Of a stretch of DNA of 41,421 nucleotides, positions 34,633-41,421 are shown in pieces. Below the pieces are notes generated by a model. It worked only from the letters and a program-made list of their open reading frames with translations. It was not told the DNA's origin and made no database searches. This DNA is from DASSKA01 sp035765755 (GTDB lineage: Bacteria; Actinomycetota; Actinomycetes; Propionibacteriales; Nocardioidaceae), in assembly GCA_035765755.1 (NCBI GenBank), contig DASTWW010000122.1, positions 1 through 41,421 of the forward strand. Direction: 5' to 3'. Each line of letters begins with the position of its first letter. Positions within the stretch are counted from its first letter, which is position 1. Made by a program: the position numbers and the translations under genes.

Positions 34633-35388
34633 TCAGCCGCTCCCGGCGAAGCCGCCCAGCCCGCCAGACGCGCCGGTCGGGCCGGTGGGCGTGCCGTATT
34701 TCGCGGCTTCCCCCTCGGCCAGCTCCACCGCGTGCGGGTCCACCGTCCAGCGCCGGCGCTGCGCCTCGGGCAGGAAGGGCGGCGGAGCGCCGAACCAGCC
34801 GAGATAGTAGGCCGCCGCAGGTGCCCCGGCCTCCCAGTACGCCGGGTGCCGGCCCCCGACCCGCACCACGCGCATGCTCGGGTTCCCGCCCTCGGCCACC
34901 AGCGCGGCGTCGCGCGCGCACGCCGGCACGGTGCGGGTCCCGTGCACCGGGTCGGTCCACATCACCTCGTCGGAAGACGCGCCGTGCCGCGGGTCGAAGA
35001 AGCAGGGTGACCGTCGTTCGGGAGGTTCCTCGCCCGCCATCCGGGCCCGCACACAGGTGACGCGGTAGCCCGTCTCACCCAGCGCGGTCGCGACCACCCC
35101 TGCGCCGGCGGTGGTGTGGATGCGGGTGGCGCCCCGTTGCGCGGACGCGTAGGACGCGTGGGCGTTCTCGAGGTCGGCACGGGTGGCGTCGTCGAGCATG
35201 ACGCCGGCGACCTCCCGGTCGAGGAGGCCGAGATCCGCGCCGAGCACGGTCAGGTCCTCCGACAGCAGCTGGCCGACGCCGTCCAGCTGTGCGCGGAGCA
35301 GCCGCCGGCGTTCACGCGCGCGCAGGCCGCGTCGTACCACGTAGCCGCAGACCAGCGCGGCCACCAGGGCGATCAGGAACCAGACCAT
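34633..35388 (-). CDS. Unknown membrane-anchored protein with a conserved Cys pair
   Basis: A 251-residue protein with one N-terminal membrane helix (2-18), a helical region of about 90 residues, and a segment with two Cys: PCFFDPRHG and, about 25 residues on, VPACARDA. A Gly-rich C-terminal tail ends GGLGGFAGSG. The paired Cys and His look like a small metal or disulfide site. Similar unnamed proteins with this Cys segment and Gly-rich tail occur in other actinobacteria, from memory. ATG 35388 follows a GGGGGG run. Function unknown. Confidence 0.75.
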   Translation of the reverse strand: MVWFLIALVAALVCGYVVRRGLRARERRRLLRAQLDGVGQLLSEDLTVLGADLGLLDREVAGVMLDDATRADLENAHASYASAQRGATRIHTTAGAGVVATALGETGYRVTCVRARMAGEEPPERRSPCFFDPRHGASSDEVMWTDPVHGTRTVPACARDAALVAEGGNPSMRVVRVGGRHPAYWEAGAPAAAYYLGWFGAPPPFLPEAQRRRWTVDPHAVELAEGEAAKYGTPTGPTGASGGLGGFAGSG

Positions 35389-35421
35389 GGCGTTGCCCCC
35401 CTTTGATCGACCAAGTTATCA

Positions 35422-35440
35422 CCGGACCCGATCGGTCCGG
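35422..35440 (-). terminator. Hairpin after the MarC gene
   Basis: CCGGACC (35422-35428) pairs with GGTCCGG (35434-35440) across CGATC. It lies 14 bp beyond the marC stop and about 33 bp before the next gene in the same direction. It should separate the two transcripts, although no T-run is present. Confidence 0.5.
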
Positions 35441-35454
35441 GGCAGCTCGACGCC

Positions 35455-36084
35455 TCAGGCGGCGAAGCCCTTGCCGGCGATGAAGGCCCGCACCGCGTCC
35501 GCGACCAGCTGGACGGCGATGGCCGACAGCAGCAGGCCGGAGATGCGCGAGATCAGCACCACGCCGCTCTCCCGGATCACGCGCAGGATCGGCACCGAGA
35601 ACCGCATGGCCATCCAGATCGTGACGTGCACTCCGATCACGCCGAGCCCGACGGCGACGAACGCGGGCACCTGGTCCACGCGGCGGGAGAACACCATGGT
35701 CGCCACGATCGCGCCAGGTCCGGCGAGCAAGGGAGTGCCGAGCGGCACCAGCGCGACGTTCACGTCGGCCGCCGGCGTCGAACCGGACTGCTCCTTGCCG
35801 GTGAGCAGCTCGAGCGCGACCAGCAGGAGCAGCAGACCCCCGGCGGCCTCCAGAGCGGGCAGCGAGATGCCGAGGTAGTCCAGGATCCGTTGCCCGAAGG
35901 CGGCGAAGACCACGATCACCCCGAAGGAGACGCTCACCGCTTGCCACGCCGCGCGCTTCATCGAGCTCGCAGACCGGCCTCGGGTCAGCGAGAGGAACAG
36001 CGGGATGGTGCCGACCGGGTCCATGATCACGAACAGCGTCACGAACACCTCGGTCAGCAAGGTGAGGTCGACGACAGCGCTCAC
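35455..36084 (-). CDS. MarC family membrane protein
   Basis: A 209-residue protein with six membrane helices. It starts with LTEVFVTLFVIMDPVGTIPLFLSLT, the conserved MarC opening, and carries PLGTPLLAGPGAI in the middle. MarC proteins are widespread inner-membrane proteins; an early link to multiple antibiotic resistance was not upheld and the role is unknown. GTG 36084 fits the family's N terminus; the ribosome site is weak. A hairpin follows the stop, and a PHP phosphoesterase gene lies upstream in the same direction after 67 bp. Confidence 0.9.
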   Translation of the reverse strand: MSAVVDLTLLTEVFVTLFVIMDPVGTIPLFLSLTRGRSASSMKRAAWQAVSVSFGVIVVFAAFGQRILDYLGISLPALEAAGGLLLLLVALELLTGKEQSGSTPAADVNVALVPLGTPLLAGPGAIVATMVFSRRVDQVPAFVAVGLGVIGVHVTIWMAMRFSVPILRVIRESGVVLISRISGLLLSAIAVQLVADAVRAFIAGKGFAA

Positions 36085-36151
36085 GAGGCCGCCCCGGCAG
36101 GGACCGGCCACCACGTCGCTGTCGTCATGGCCGCAGTATTGCGTACCGCTG

Positions 36152-37033
36152 CTACGCGCCCACGACGGCCGGGGCCGAGCGACCCGAGGCGGCCGCCGCC
36201 GCGCGCGCCCGCTCGACCAGCCGGTGGTAGCTGTCCGGCGCGGTGGTGTTGCAGCCGATCTCGTGGTCCAGCTTGCCCGCGCCGTGGTAGTCGCTCGACC
36301 CGGTGACGACCAGGTCGAGCTCGGCGGCCAGGTCACGCAGCCGCGCCCTCGTCGCGGCGTCGTGGTCCTGGTGGTCCACCTCGAGCCCGGCCAGGCCGAC
36401 GGCCGCGAGCCGCGCCAGACCGTCGCGGTCCAGCGCCTCGTGGTGGTGCCGGGAGGCCCACGGGTGGGCGAGCACGGACACCCCGCCTGCCGCCGTGACG
36501 ATGCCCACCATCGTGACCAGGTCGGCGGCGTAGCGGTCGACATAGGCGGGGCCGCCGGTCCGGAGGAACGAGTCGAACGCCTCCTTCCGGTTGCGGACCA
36601 CACCCTTGGCGACCAGGGCGTCTGCGACGTGCGGCCGGCCCATGGCGACGGCGCCGCCAGCGGCCCGTCGTACCTCGTCGGCGGCGAGGTCGATCCCGAG
36701 GCCGCGTAGCTTGGTCAGGGTGGCCGGCAGACGGGAGCGCCGGCCCTCCAGGATCCGGTCGAGCTCCGCGACCAGCGGCGGGTACGTCGGGTCCGGCAGG
36801 TAGGCGAGCAGATGGGCGCCGTGCCCGCCGAAGCGGCAGCTCACCTCGATGCCGGACACCAGCGTCACCCCGGTCCGGAGCGCGGCGGCCGCGGCCTCCT
36901 CCCACCCCTCCGTGGTGTCGTGATCGGTGAGCGCGAGCACGTCGACGCCGACGGCGCGCGCGTGTGCCACGAGGTCGGCCGGAGCGGTGGTCCCGTCCGA
37001 ACGGTCGGAGTGCGTGTGCAGGTCGATGCGCAT
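36152..37033 (-). CDS. PHP domain phosphoesterase
   Basis: A 293-residue protein starting MRIDLHTHSDRSDG, the first metal-binding motif of PHP enzymes, with further ligands in LTDHDTTEG, GIEVSC, AHPWASRHHH and TGSSDYHG. This matches the stand-alone group related to nucleoside 3',5'-bisphosphate phosphatase and RNase AM, which release mononucleotides. The exact substrate is not decided. ATG 37033 is immediately before the first motif; GTG 37042, overlapping the upstream stop, is also possible. It is coupled to the DUF6758 gene. Confidence 0.92.
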   Translation of the reverse strand: MRIDLHTHSDRSDGTTAPADLVAHARAVGVDVLALTDHDTTEGWEEAAAAALRTGVTLVSGIEVSCRFGGHGAHLLAYLPDPTYPPLVAELDRILEGRRSRLPATLTKLRGLGIDLAADEVRRAAGGAVAMGRPHVADALVAKGVVRNRKEAFDSFLRTGGPAYVDRYAADLVTMVGIVTAAGGVSVLAHPWASRHHHEALDRDGLARLAAVGLAGLEVDHQDHDAATRARLRDLAAELDLVVTGSSDYHGAGKLDHEIGCNTTAPDSYHRLVERARAAAAASGRSAPAVVGA

Positions 37034-37038
37034 CCGCG

Positions 37039-37674
37039 TCACCACGCCGGCGGGTTGCCGCCGAACGGCAGGTCGATCAGCTCCGGCCCGAGGTCGCACA
37101 CGTTCAGCAGGATCCACTCGTCGCCGAGCAGCAGCGCCGCGGAGGCCGGCCGGAGGACCAGCCACAGCCAGCGGCCCTGCGCCTCGCCGGCGAACACCGA
37201 CCGGTCGAAGGACGCGTCGCTGCCGGAGGTGGACACCGCCCACAGCGAGACCGGGTGGCCGCCGATGCGGACCTTGGCCTGCGGCGGTCCGTCCCCGATG
37301 TCCGCACCGGGGTCGGTGCGGTGCACCCCGGCGCAGCGCGCACCCAGGCCGGTGCCGGGCTCCTCAGCGACCACCGACAGCTCCACCACCCCGTCCAGGT
37401 CGCTGGCCCCGGCCGTGGACACCACCGTTGCCCGGGCGCCGTGGTCCGGGCGCGCCACGCAGCCGAAGTCGGTGATCGACCAACCGGGGCTCAGCGGCCA
37501 GGGCAGGTAGGTCGGAATCGCCCGGCTGCGTCGCAGGTGCTCGACGAAGCTGTCGTAGTCGGCCTTGGCCGGCCGCCACAGCGGCACGATCGAACCGTGG
37601 TCCTGGCAGCGCCACTCCTGTCCGCTGCCGTTGACCGGCGCGGAACAGCGAGGACAGCCAGGGGCGAGTGCCAT
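37039..37674 (-). CDS. DUF6758 family protein with an N-terminal zinc ribbon
   Basis: A 211-residue cytosolic protein of unknown function, conserved in actinobacteria. It opens with a zinc-ribbon-like CPRC and a later Cys-x2-His (WRCQDHG), followed by a segment rich in aromatic residues (TYLPWPLSPGWSITDFG) and a long beta-rich domain. It lies directly upstream of the PHP gene (5 bp to its ATG), suggesting a joint role with it. It diverges from the Nudix gene. Confidence 0.82.
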   Translation of the reverse strand: MALAPGCPRCSAPVNGSGQEWRCQDHGSIVPLWRPAKADYDSFVEHLRRSRAIPTYLPWPLSPGWSITDFGCVARPDHGARATVVSTAGASDLDGVVELSVVAEEPGTGLGARCAGVHRTDPGADIGDGPPQAKVRIGGHPVSLWAVSTSGSDASFDRSVFAGEAQGRWLWLVLRPASAALLLGDEWILLNVCDLGPELIDLPFGGNPPAW

Positions 37675-37717
37675 TGCCTCAGTCTTGCCCTCAAACCACG
37701 GCCGTCAAGCATCGGCG

Positions 37718-37723
37718 TATCCT
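37718..37723 (+). promoter_or_regulatory. Candidate -10 for a leaderless Nudix transcript
   Basis: TATCCT ends 7 bases before GTG 37731, so transcription would start at or next to the start codon. No ribosome site is seen before this GTG, which fits leaderless translation common in actinobacteria. The -35 is not clear. Confidence 0.35.
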
Positions 37724-37730
37724 CCCCGGC

Positions 37731-38177
37731 GTGCAGCCCAGGATCGACTGCGTCGGCGGCATCGTGCGAGACGAGGCCGGCCGGCTGCTGCTGGTGCGCC
37801 GCGGGCACGAGCCGTCGAAGGGCCTGTGGTCGGTGCCGGGCGGCCGGGTGGAGGCCGGTGAGAGCGACGCGGCCGCCGTCCGGCGCGAGCTCCTCGAGGA
37901 GACCGCGCTCGACGTCGTGGTGGGTGACCTGGCCGGCAGCGTGGAGCGAGCCGCTCCGGCGGGTGCGGTATTCGTGATCCGCGACTACCTCTGCTCCCCC
38001 GCGCCCGGCGCCGCGCCGGAGCACGTCGTGGCCGGGGACGACGCGGATGATGTCGGCTGGTTCACGGTGGCGCAGATCGCCACCCTGCCCTGCACTCCCG
38101 GACTCGTGAAGGCGCTGGTGGAGTGGGACGTGCTGCCCGCGGACACCTCGCCCTCGTCACCTCAGCCGGGGACCTAG
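37731..38177 (+). CDS. Nudix hydrolase with an incomplete Nudix box
   Basis: A 148-residue Nudix domain protein. The box GGRVEAGESDAAAVRREL followed by LEETAL has the metal-binding RE-x2-EE core, but the last Gly of the consensus is Ala. It starts with the usual strand RIDCVGGIV; GTG 37731 gives that N terminus, whereas the frame from 37668 would run through the divergent promoter. MutT-like pyrophosphohydrolases of this size act on nucleoside di- or triphosphates; the substrate here is unknown. The three-gene cytochrome b cluster begins 41 bp downstream. Confidence 0.88.
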   Translation: MQPRIDCVGGIVRDEAGRLLLVRRGHEPSKGLWSVPGGRVEAGESDAAAVRRELLEETALDVVVGDLAGSVERAAPAGAVFVIRDYLCSPAPGAAPEHVVAGDDADDVGWFTVAQIATLPCTPGLVKALVEWDVLPADTSPSSPQPGT

Positions 38178-38218
38178 GCCCCTGTCTGGTGCCCTGCCAC
38201 CCGCTCACCATCGGCGGT

Positions 38219-38386
38219 ATGAGCGGCACCTACCTGCACTGGGGCGTGATCAGCATCAGCGTCACGAACCTCGCCATCATCGGCGCGATGCTCGTGATCT
38301 TCGTCCTCGCACTCCTCCTCCCCTTCCCGCACGGCGCGGCGAAGCGGCCACCGGACGACGAGGGTCCGGACGGGGAGTCTCGATGA
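38219..38386 (+). CDS. 55-residue membrane protein leading the cytochrome b cluster
   Basis: A small protein: short N terminus with LHWG, one hydrophobic helix (about residues 9-35, ending LLLPFP), and a charged tail rich in Asp and Glu. ATG 38219 has no strong ribosome site. Its stop overlaps the next start as ATGA, so it is translationally coupled to the cytochrome b gene and is probably a subunit of the same complex. I do not recognise a named family. Confidence 0.75.
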   Translation: MSGTYLHWGVISISVTNLAIIGAMLVIFVLALLLPFPHGAAKRPPDDEGPDGESR

Positions 38387-39015
38387 GCACCGAGGTCCGG
38401 GCCGCCGGTCCGGACGGCACCAACTGGACCACCTGGCTGCGCACCCGGATCGCCCGGACGGTCCCACCCGGACAAGCACTGCCGGACCGGCAGCCCACCT
38501 ACGTCGCCTCGTGGATCTACGTGTTCGGGGTGACCACCGTCGCGGCCCTGCTGGTCGTCCTCGCCTCGGGCGCCTGGCTGGCTCTCGGCGGTGCGGCCTG
38601 GTGGCACGTGTCCAACCTCGGCCGGTTCGTGAACTCGCTGCACCTGTGGAGCGTGGAGCTGTTCTTCGTGTTCATGGTGCTGCACCTGTGGGGGCAGTTC
38701 TGGATGGCCTCCTGGCGCGGGCACCGGACGCTGACCTGGGTGACCGGGGTCATCGCGTTCGTGGCCTCGATCGGGACCGCGTTCACCGGCTACCTGTCCC
38801 AGTCCAACTTCGACTCCCAGTGGATCAGCACCCAGGCGAAGGACGGGCTGAACGCGGTCGGCATCGGCGCCTGGTTCAACGTGCTGAACCCGGGCCAGAT
38901 GCTGCTGTGGCACGTGGTGCTGCTCCCGTTCGCGGTCGGGGTCATCGCGGTCGTCCACGTGGTCCTGGTGCGCCGGCACGGCGTGGTTCCTCCGATCGGC
39001 GCCGAGGAGGAGTGA
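38383..39015 (+). CDS. Four-helix b-type cytochrome (cytochrome b N-terminal domain only)
   Basis: A 210-residue protein equal to the N-terminal half of cytochrome b. After a hydrophilic start come four membrane helices. Two pairs of heme ligands are visible: His87/His101 with 13 residues between and His177/His192 with 14 between, the cytochrome b6-type spacing. Helix C has GTAFTGYLSQ. It would carry two b hemes across the membrane. It lacks the second half with the Qo-site PEWY motif. It is coupled to a 55-residue membrane protein upstream and an unusual membrane protein downstream; no Rieske or c-type subunit is nearby. Confidence 0.9.
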   Translation: MSTEVRAAGPDGTNWTTWLRTRIARTVPPGQALPDRQPTYVASWIYVFGVTTVAALLVVLASGAWLALGGAAWWHVSNLGRFVNSLHLWSVELFFVFMVLHLWGQFWMASWRGHRTLTWVTGVIAFVASIGTAFTGYLSQSNFDSQWISTQAKDGLNAVGIGAWFNVLNPGQMLLWHVVLLPFAVGVIAVVHVVLVRRHGVVPPIGAEEE

Positions 39016-39016
39016 A

Positions 39017-39967
39017 ATGACCACCACCATCCCCCGGCAGCGGCGCCGCGTCCGCGAGGCCGCCGACTTCCCCACCCGGCCCTACGACCTGGTCAAGGAG
39101 TTCGTGGCCGCGCTGGTGGTGGTCACCCTGCTCACCGTGGGGCTGGCCGCCGCGTTCTCCTCCCCGGACGAGAGCGCGATCACCATGCGCCGCTGGGCCC
39201 AGGTGGCCCCGGCCGACGTGGTCGCGACGGCCACCGCGGAGCTCGCGGGAACCTCGGCGAGCGCGACCTACGGCCCGCCGTACAACCACAACGGCTCCGG
39301 CCAGAACCTGCTCGGCATCCCGCTGCAGCAGTGGGGCGGGGTCCGGCTCCCGGTGCGCTCCCCGAACCTGGTGCTGCAGCCACTGTCCGACCTGGTCGCC
39401 ACCCCCGCGGTGACCGCCGCACTGGCGGCCTGGCACCGCGCCTCCCCGGCCGCCCGCACCGCGTGGGCCACTGCGTACGGCGACGCGCTGGCCAAGGCAC
39501 CGGGCGGCGACCCGCGCAAGGTGGCAACCGGCAACTACGGGCCGGTCCCGCTGATGGCCGTCGGCCTGCTGGCGCTGGCCCGCTCCGGCGCCCTGGAGGG
39601 CTCGTTGACGTCGTCGGGCAACTTCTACGGCGGCGACCAGACCCGGTCCCTGCTGCTGCTCTCCGACGGCGCCTACCTCGAGGACCAGGCCCGCGCCCGC
39701 CAGCTCGGCGGCGACCAGTGGGGGATGATGAACGAGACCGGGAACTACCCGGGGCAGCCGTGGATGTGGCTGTACACCTTCTGGTACCAGGTCAAGCCGT
39801 TCTCCACCTCCGGCAACGCCGACGCGCTGGTCTGGGGGTTGATGCTGGTGCTCACCCTGCTGCTGATGTTCCTGCCGCTCATCCCCGGGTTGCGCGACAT
39901 CCCGCGCTGGATCCCGGTGCACCGGCTGGTCTGGCGCGAGTACTACCGCACCCACCCGCGCACGTGA
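39017..39967 (+). CDS. Unrecognised membrane protein paired with cytochrome b, possibly a remodelled subunit IV
   Basis: A 316-residue protein without any cysteine. One membrane helix at 30-47 follows a basic N terminus with RPYDLVKEF. A long region of about 220 residues follows, likely outside, with TYGPPYNHNG and LLGIPLQQWGG. A weakly hydrophobic stretch lies at 177-196, an aromatic patch QPWMWLYTFWYQ at 247-258, and a last helix at 268-288 ends LPLIPGLRDIPRWIP. That ending and the DLVKEF start recall the C-terminal half of cytochrome b, but no PEWY motif is present. ATG 39017 follows GAGGAG one base after the cytochrome b stop. Confidence 0.8.
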   Translation: MTTTIPRQRRRVREAADFPTRPYDLVKEFVAALVVVTLLTVGLAAAFSSPDESAITMRRWAQVAPADVVATATAELAGTSASATYGPPYNHNGSGQNLLGIPLQQWGGVRLPVRSPNLVLQPLSDLVATPAVTAALAAWHRASPAARTAWATAYGDALAKAPGGDPRKVATGNYGPVPLMAVGLLALARSGALEGSLTSSGNFYGGDQTRSLLLLSDGAYLEDQARARQLGGDQWGMMNETGNYPGQPWMWLYTFWYQVKPFSTSGNADALVWGLMLVLTLLLMFLPLIPGLRDIPRWIPVHRLVWREYYRTHPRT

Positions 39968-39968
39968 G

Positions 39969-40565
39969 TCAGGCGTTCCAGCGCAGCACCACCGGTGTCT
40001 CGCGTTCGTAGCCGAGCGTGCTCACCGTCGCGGTGTCGAGCCGGAACAGCCGCCCGTCGCTCGCCGGCTGCCCAACCCACCGGGCGGCCAGCGCGCGCAG
40101 CGCGTGCCCGTGCCCGAACACGAGGGCCCGTCCGTCGTACGCCCGGACCTCGGCGACCACCCGGTCCAGCCGCGCGGCGACCTGCTCGGCACTCTCCCCG
40201 CCCGGGCAGGGATGGGTCCACACCGTCCACCCGGGCACGCTCTCCCGGACCTGCTCGGTGGTCAGCCCCTCGTAGTCGCCGTAGTCCCACTCCACCAGGT
40301 CCGGCTCCGTCCGGGCACCGGCGAACCCCGCCAGCTCTGCGGTACGACGGGCCCGCTGCCGCGGACTGGTCAGCACCAGCCCGAACTCCAGGCCGTCCAG
40401 CCGCTCGGCCAGCGTCTTGGCGACCACGACACCGGACTCGGTCAGCGGCAGGTCGGTGACCGAGGTGTGCCGGCCCTCGCGGCTCCACTCGGTCTCTCCG
40501 TGCCGGACCAGCCACAGCTCGGTCTCGGTCTGGTCGGGCACCGGGTCAGGCACAGCGTCGGCCAC
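39969..40565 (-). CDS. Histidine phosphatase family protein
   Basis: A 198-residue enzyme of the phosphoglycerate mutase-like superfamily. The catalytic RHG motif is VRHGETEWS (His22) and the second His lies in FGHGHALRALAARW; SPRQRARRTAE and WDYGDYEG provide the phosphate pocket. It is probably a phosphatase rather than a glycolytic mutase, but the substrate is unknown. GTG 40565 lies 2 bp after the upstream stop with GGAGAAGAG before it, so the longer frame from 40667 is not used. It converges on the cytochrome b cluster with a 1-bp gap. Confidence 0.9.
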   Translation of the reverse strand: MADAVPDPVPDQTETELWLVRHGETEWSREGRHTSVTDLPLTESGVVVAKTLAERLDGLEFGLVLTSPRQRARRTAELAGFAGARTEPDLVEWDYGDYEGLTTEQVRESVPGWTVWTHPCPGGESAEQVAARLDRVVAEVRAYDGRALVFGHGHALRALAARWVGQPASDGRLFRLDTATVSTLGYERETPVVLRWNA

Positions 40566-40567
40566 TT

Positions 40568-41125
40568 TCAGCTCTTCTCCACCAGCGTCGGCCGCCCCGG
40601 CTGCTCGCCGCCCCGGGCGTCGAGGTAGCTCTGCTTGGGCACCATCACCCTGCGCCTGAAGATGCACACCAGCGTGCCGTCCTGGTTGTAGCCCTTCGTC
40701 TCCACGTGCACCACGCCCCGGTCGTCCTTGGACTTCGACTCCCGCTTGTCCAGCACGGTGGTCTCGGCGTAGATGGTGTCCCCGTGGAAGGTCGGCGCCA
40801 CGTGGCGCAGCGACTCGATCTCCAGGTTCGCGATCGCCTTCCCGGAGACGTCCGGCACGCTCATGCCGAGCACGAGGGAGTACACGTAGTTGCCGACCAC
40901 CACGTTCTTGCCGAACTGGGTGGTCTCCTCCGCGTAGTGCGCGTCCAGGTGAAGCGGGTGGTGGTTCATGGTGATCAGGCAGAACAGGTGGTCGTCGGCC
41001 TCGGTCACCGTCTTGGCCGGCCAGTGCTGGTAGACGTCGCCGACCTCGAACTCCTCGAGGTAGCGGCCGTAGGCGTGGGCGCCGCTGGCCTCACGCGCCC
41101 GCTGGTCGGTGGTGAACTCCGTCAT
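40568..41125 (-). CDS. MaoC-like hotdog-fold dehydratase
   Basis: A 185-residue single hotdog-domain protein of the MaoC family (enoyl-CoA hydratase 2 type). The active-site region is TMNHHPLHLDAHYAEET, with the Asn-His and following Asp-Ala-His in hydratase positions, and VVVGNYVYSLVLGM next. Such enzymes hydrate enoyl-CoA or related acyl-CoA esters; the substrate here is unknown. ATG 41125 is placed by AAGGAG at 8 nt. It is co-directional with and 2 bp from the histidine phosphatase gene. It diverges from the membrane protein gene at the right edge. Confidence 0.9.
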   Translation of the reverse strand: MTEFTTDQRAREASGAHAYGRYLEEFEVGDVYQHWPAKTVTEADDHLFCLITMNHHPLHLDAHYAEETTQFGKNVVVGNYVYSLVLGMSVPDVSGKAIANLEIESLRHVAPTFHGDTIYAETTVLDKRESKSKDDRGVVHVETKGYNQDGTLVCIFRRRVMVPKQSYLDARGGEQPGRPTLVEKS

Positions 41126-41196
41126 TCAGGTGACTCCTTCGCTCGTTTCAGAGCGCACATAGTTCCGCACCTTCGACCTATAGCGTCCGCCGAACC

Positions 41197-41421
41197 GTGA
41201 CTGGCGTGATCGGCATCCTCGCCGCAATCCTCCTGCTGGGCCTGATCCTGCGGGTCGGGACGGTCGCGCTGACGCTCACCGGGGTGTCGCGCGATGTGGC
41301 CCGCTTCCAGGTCCGCTCCGCGTTCTTCGGCGCCGGCTACACGACCACCGAGGCCGAGGCGATCATGAACCACCCGTTGCGCCGGCGGATCGTGCAGCTG
41401 CTGATCGTGTGGGGCGCGATC
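41197..41421 (+). CDS. TrkA-C-like potassium-channel-related membrane protein, N-terminal part
   Basis: Only the first 75 residues are in the window. The start GTG 41197 gives a membrane helix (VIGILAAILLLGLILRVG) and then GVSRDVARFQVRSAFFGAGYTTTEAEAIMNHPLRRRI. This pattern (SAF.G.G.TT.EAE...HP.RRRI) occurs in membrane proteins that carry a TrkA-C domain at the C terminus, from memory of the family. The C-terminal domain is outside, so the assignment is partial. A TATAG hexamer about 12 bp before the GTG could be its -10. Confidence 0.6.
   Translation, partial: MTGVIGILAAILLLGLILRVGTVALTLTGVSRDVARFQVRSAFFGAGYTTTEAEAIMNHPLRRRIVQLLIVWGAI

Overview
The window is very GC-rich (roughly 70 percent) and densely packed. 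Most gene junctions overlap as ATGA or GTGA, and both strands carry long operons. Gene content points to an actinobacterium, most likely of the Nocardioides group (Nocardioidaceae); that placement is an inference from gene content and synteny, not from a marker gene. I see no rRNA, tRNA, CRISPR array, insertion sequence or phage gene.

Left part (1-19.4 kb): a conserved actinobacterial DNA-repair and redox block. A UvrD2-like helicase (cut by the left edge) diverges from a mycoredoxin. A long minus-strand run follows, given here in transcription order: DUF4129 protein, small membrane protein, MoxR ATPase, DUF58 protein, membrane protein, alkyltransferase-like (ATL) protein, AdnA, AdnB and NudC. 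AdnAB is the two-subunit helicase-nuclease that resects double-strand breaks in actinobacteria. Next come a secreted trypsin-like protease, MoeZ, a TetR regulator, a DUF3107 protein, a small membrane protein, a ferritin-like protein and a DEAD-box RNA helicase. Much of this order matches the uvrD2-to-rhlE region of Mycobacterium tuberculosis, with the MoxR/DUF58 block and the protease inserted.

Middle (19.3-33.7 kb): a respiratory island built around one divergent regulatory region at 28.17-28.35 kb. Leftward runs a caa3-type cytochrome c oxidase (ctaC with a fused cytochrome c domain, ctaD, ctaE), an unknown membrane protein, ctaG, a monoheme lipoprotein cytochrome c, qcrC, qcrA, qcrB and a small anchored protein. 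Rightward runs a System I cytochrome c maturation operon (ccmC, D, E, F, G, and a ccmH/ccmI fusion) ending in a blue-copper lipoprotein, followed by a strong hairpin. The set can make, mature and connect c-type cytochromes from quinol to oxygen. No ccmA or ccmB is present, and the oxidase has changes at both classical proton-channel positions. A 32-residue membrane peptide gene lies just after the terminator.

Right part (33.8-41.4 kb): an SDR, an unknown Cys-containing protein, a MarC protein, a PHP phosphoesterase, a DUF6758 protein and a Nudix hydrolase. A compact three-gene cluster follows: a 55-residue membrane protein, a four-His b-type cytochrome, and an unfamiliar membrane protein with a large loop. 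It looks like a stand-alone cytochrome b module without Rieske protein or c-type heme, and is the best candidate here for an undescribed system. A histidine phosphatase, a MaoC-like dehydratase and the start of a TrkA-like membrane protein close the window.
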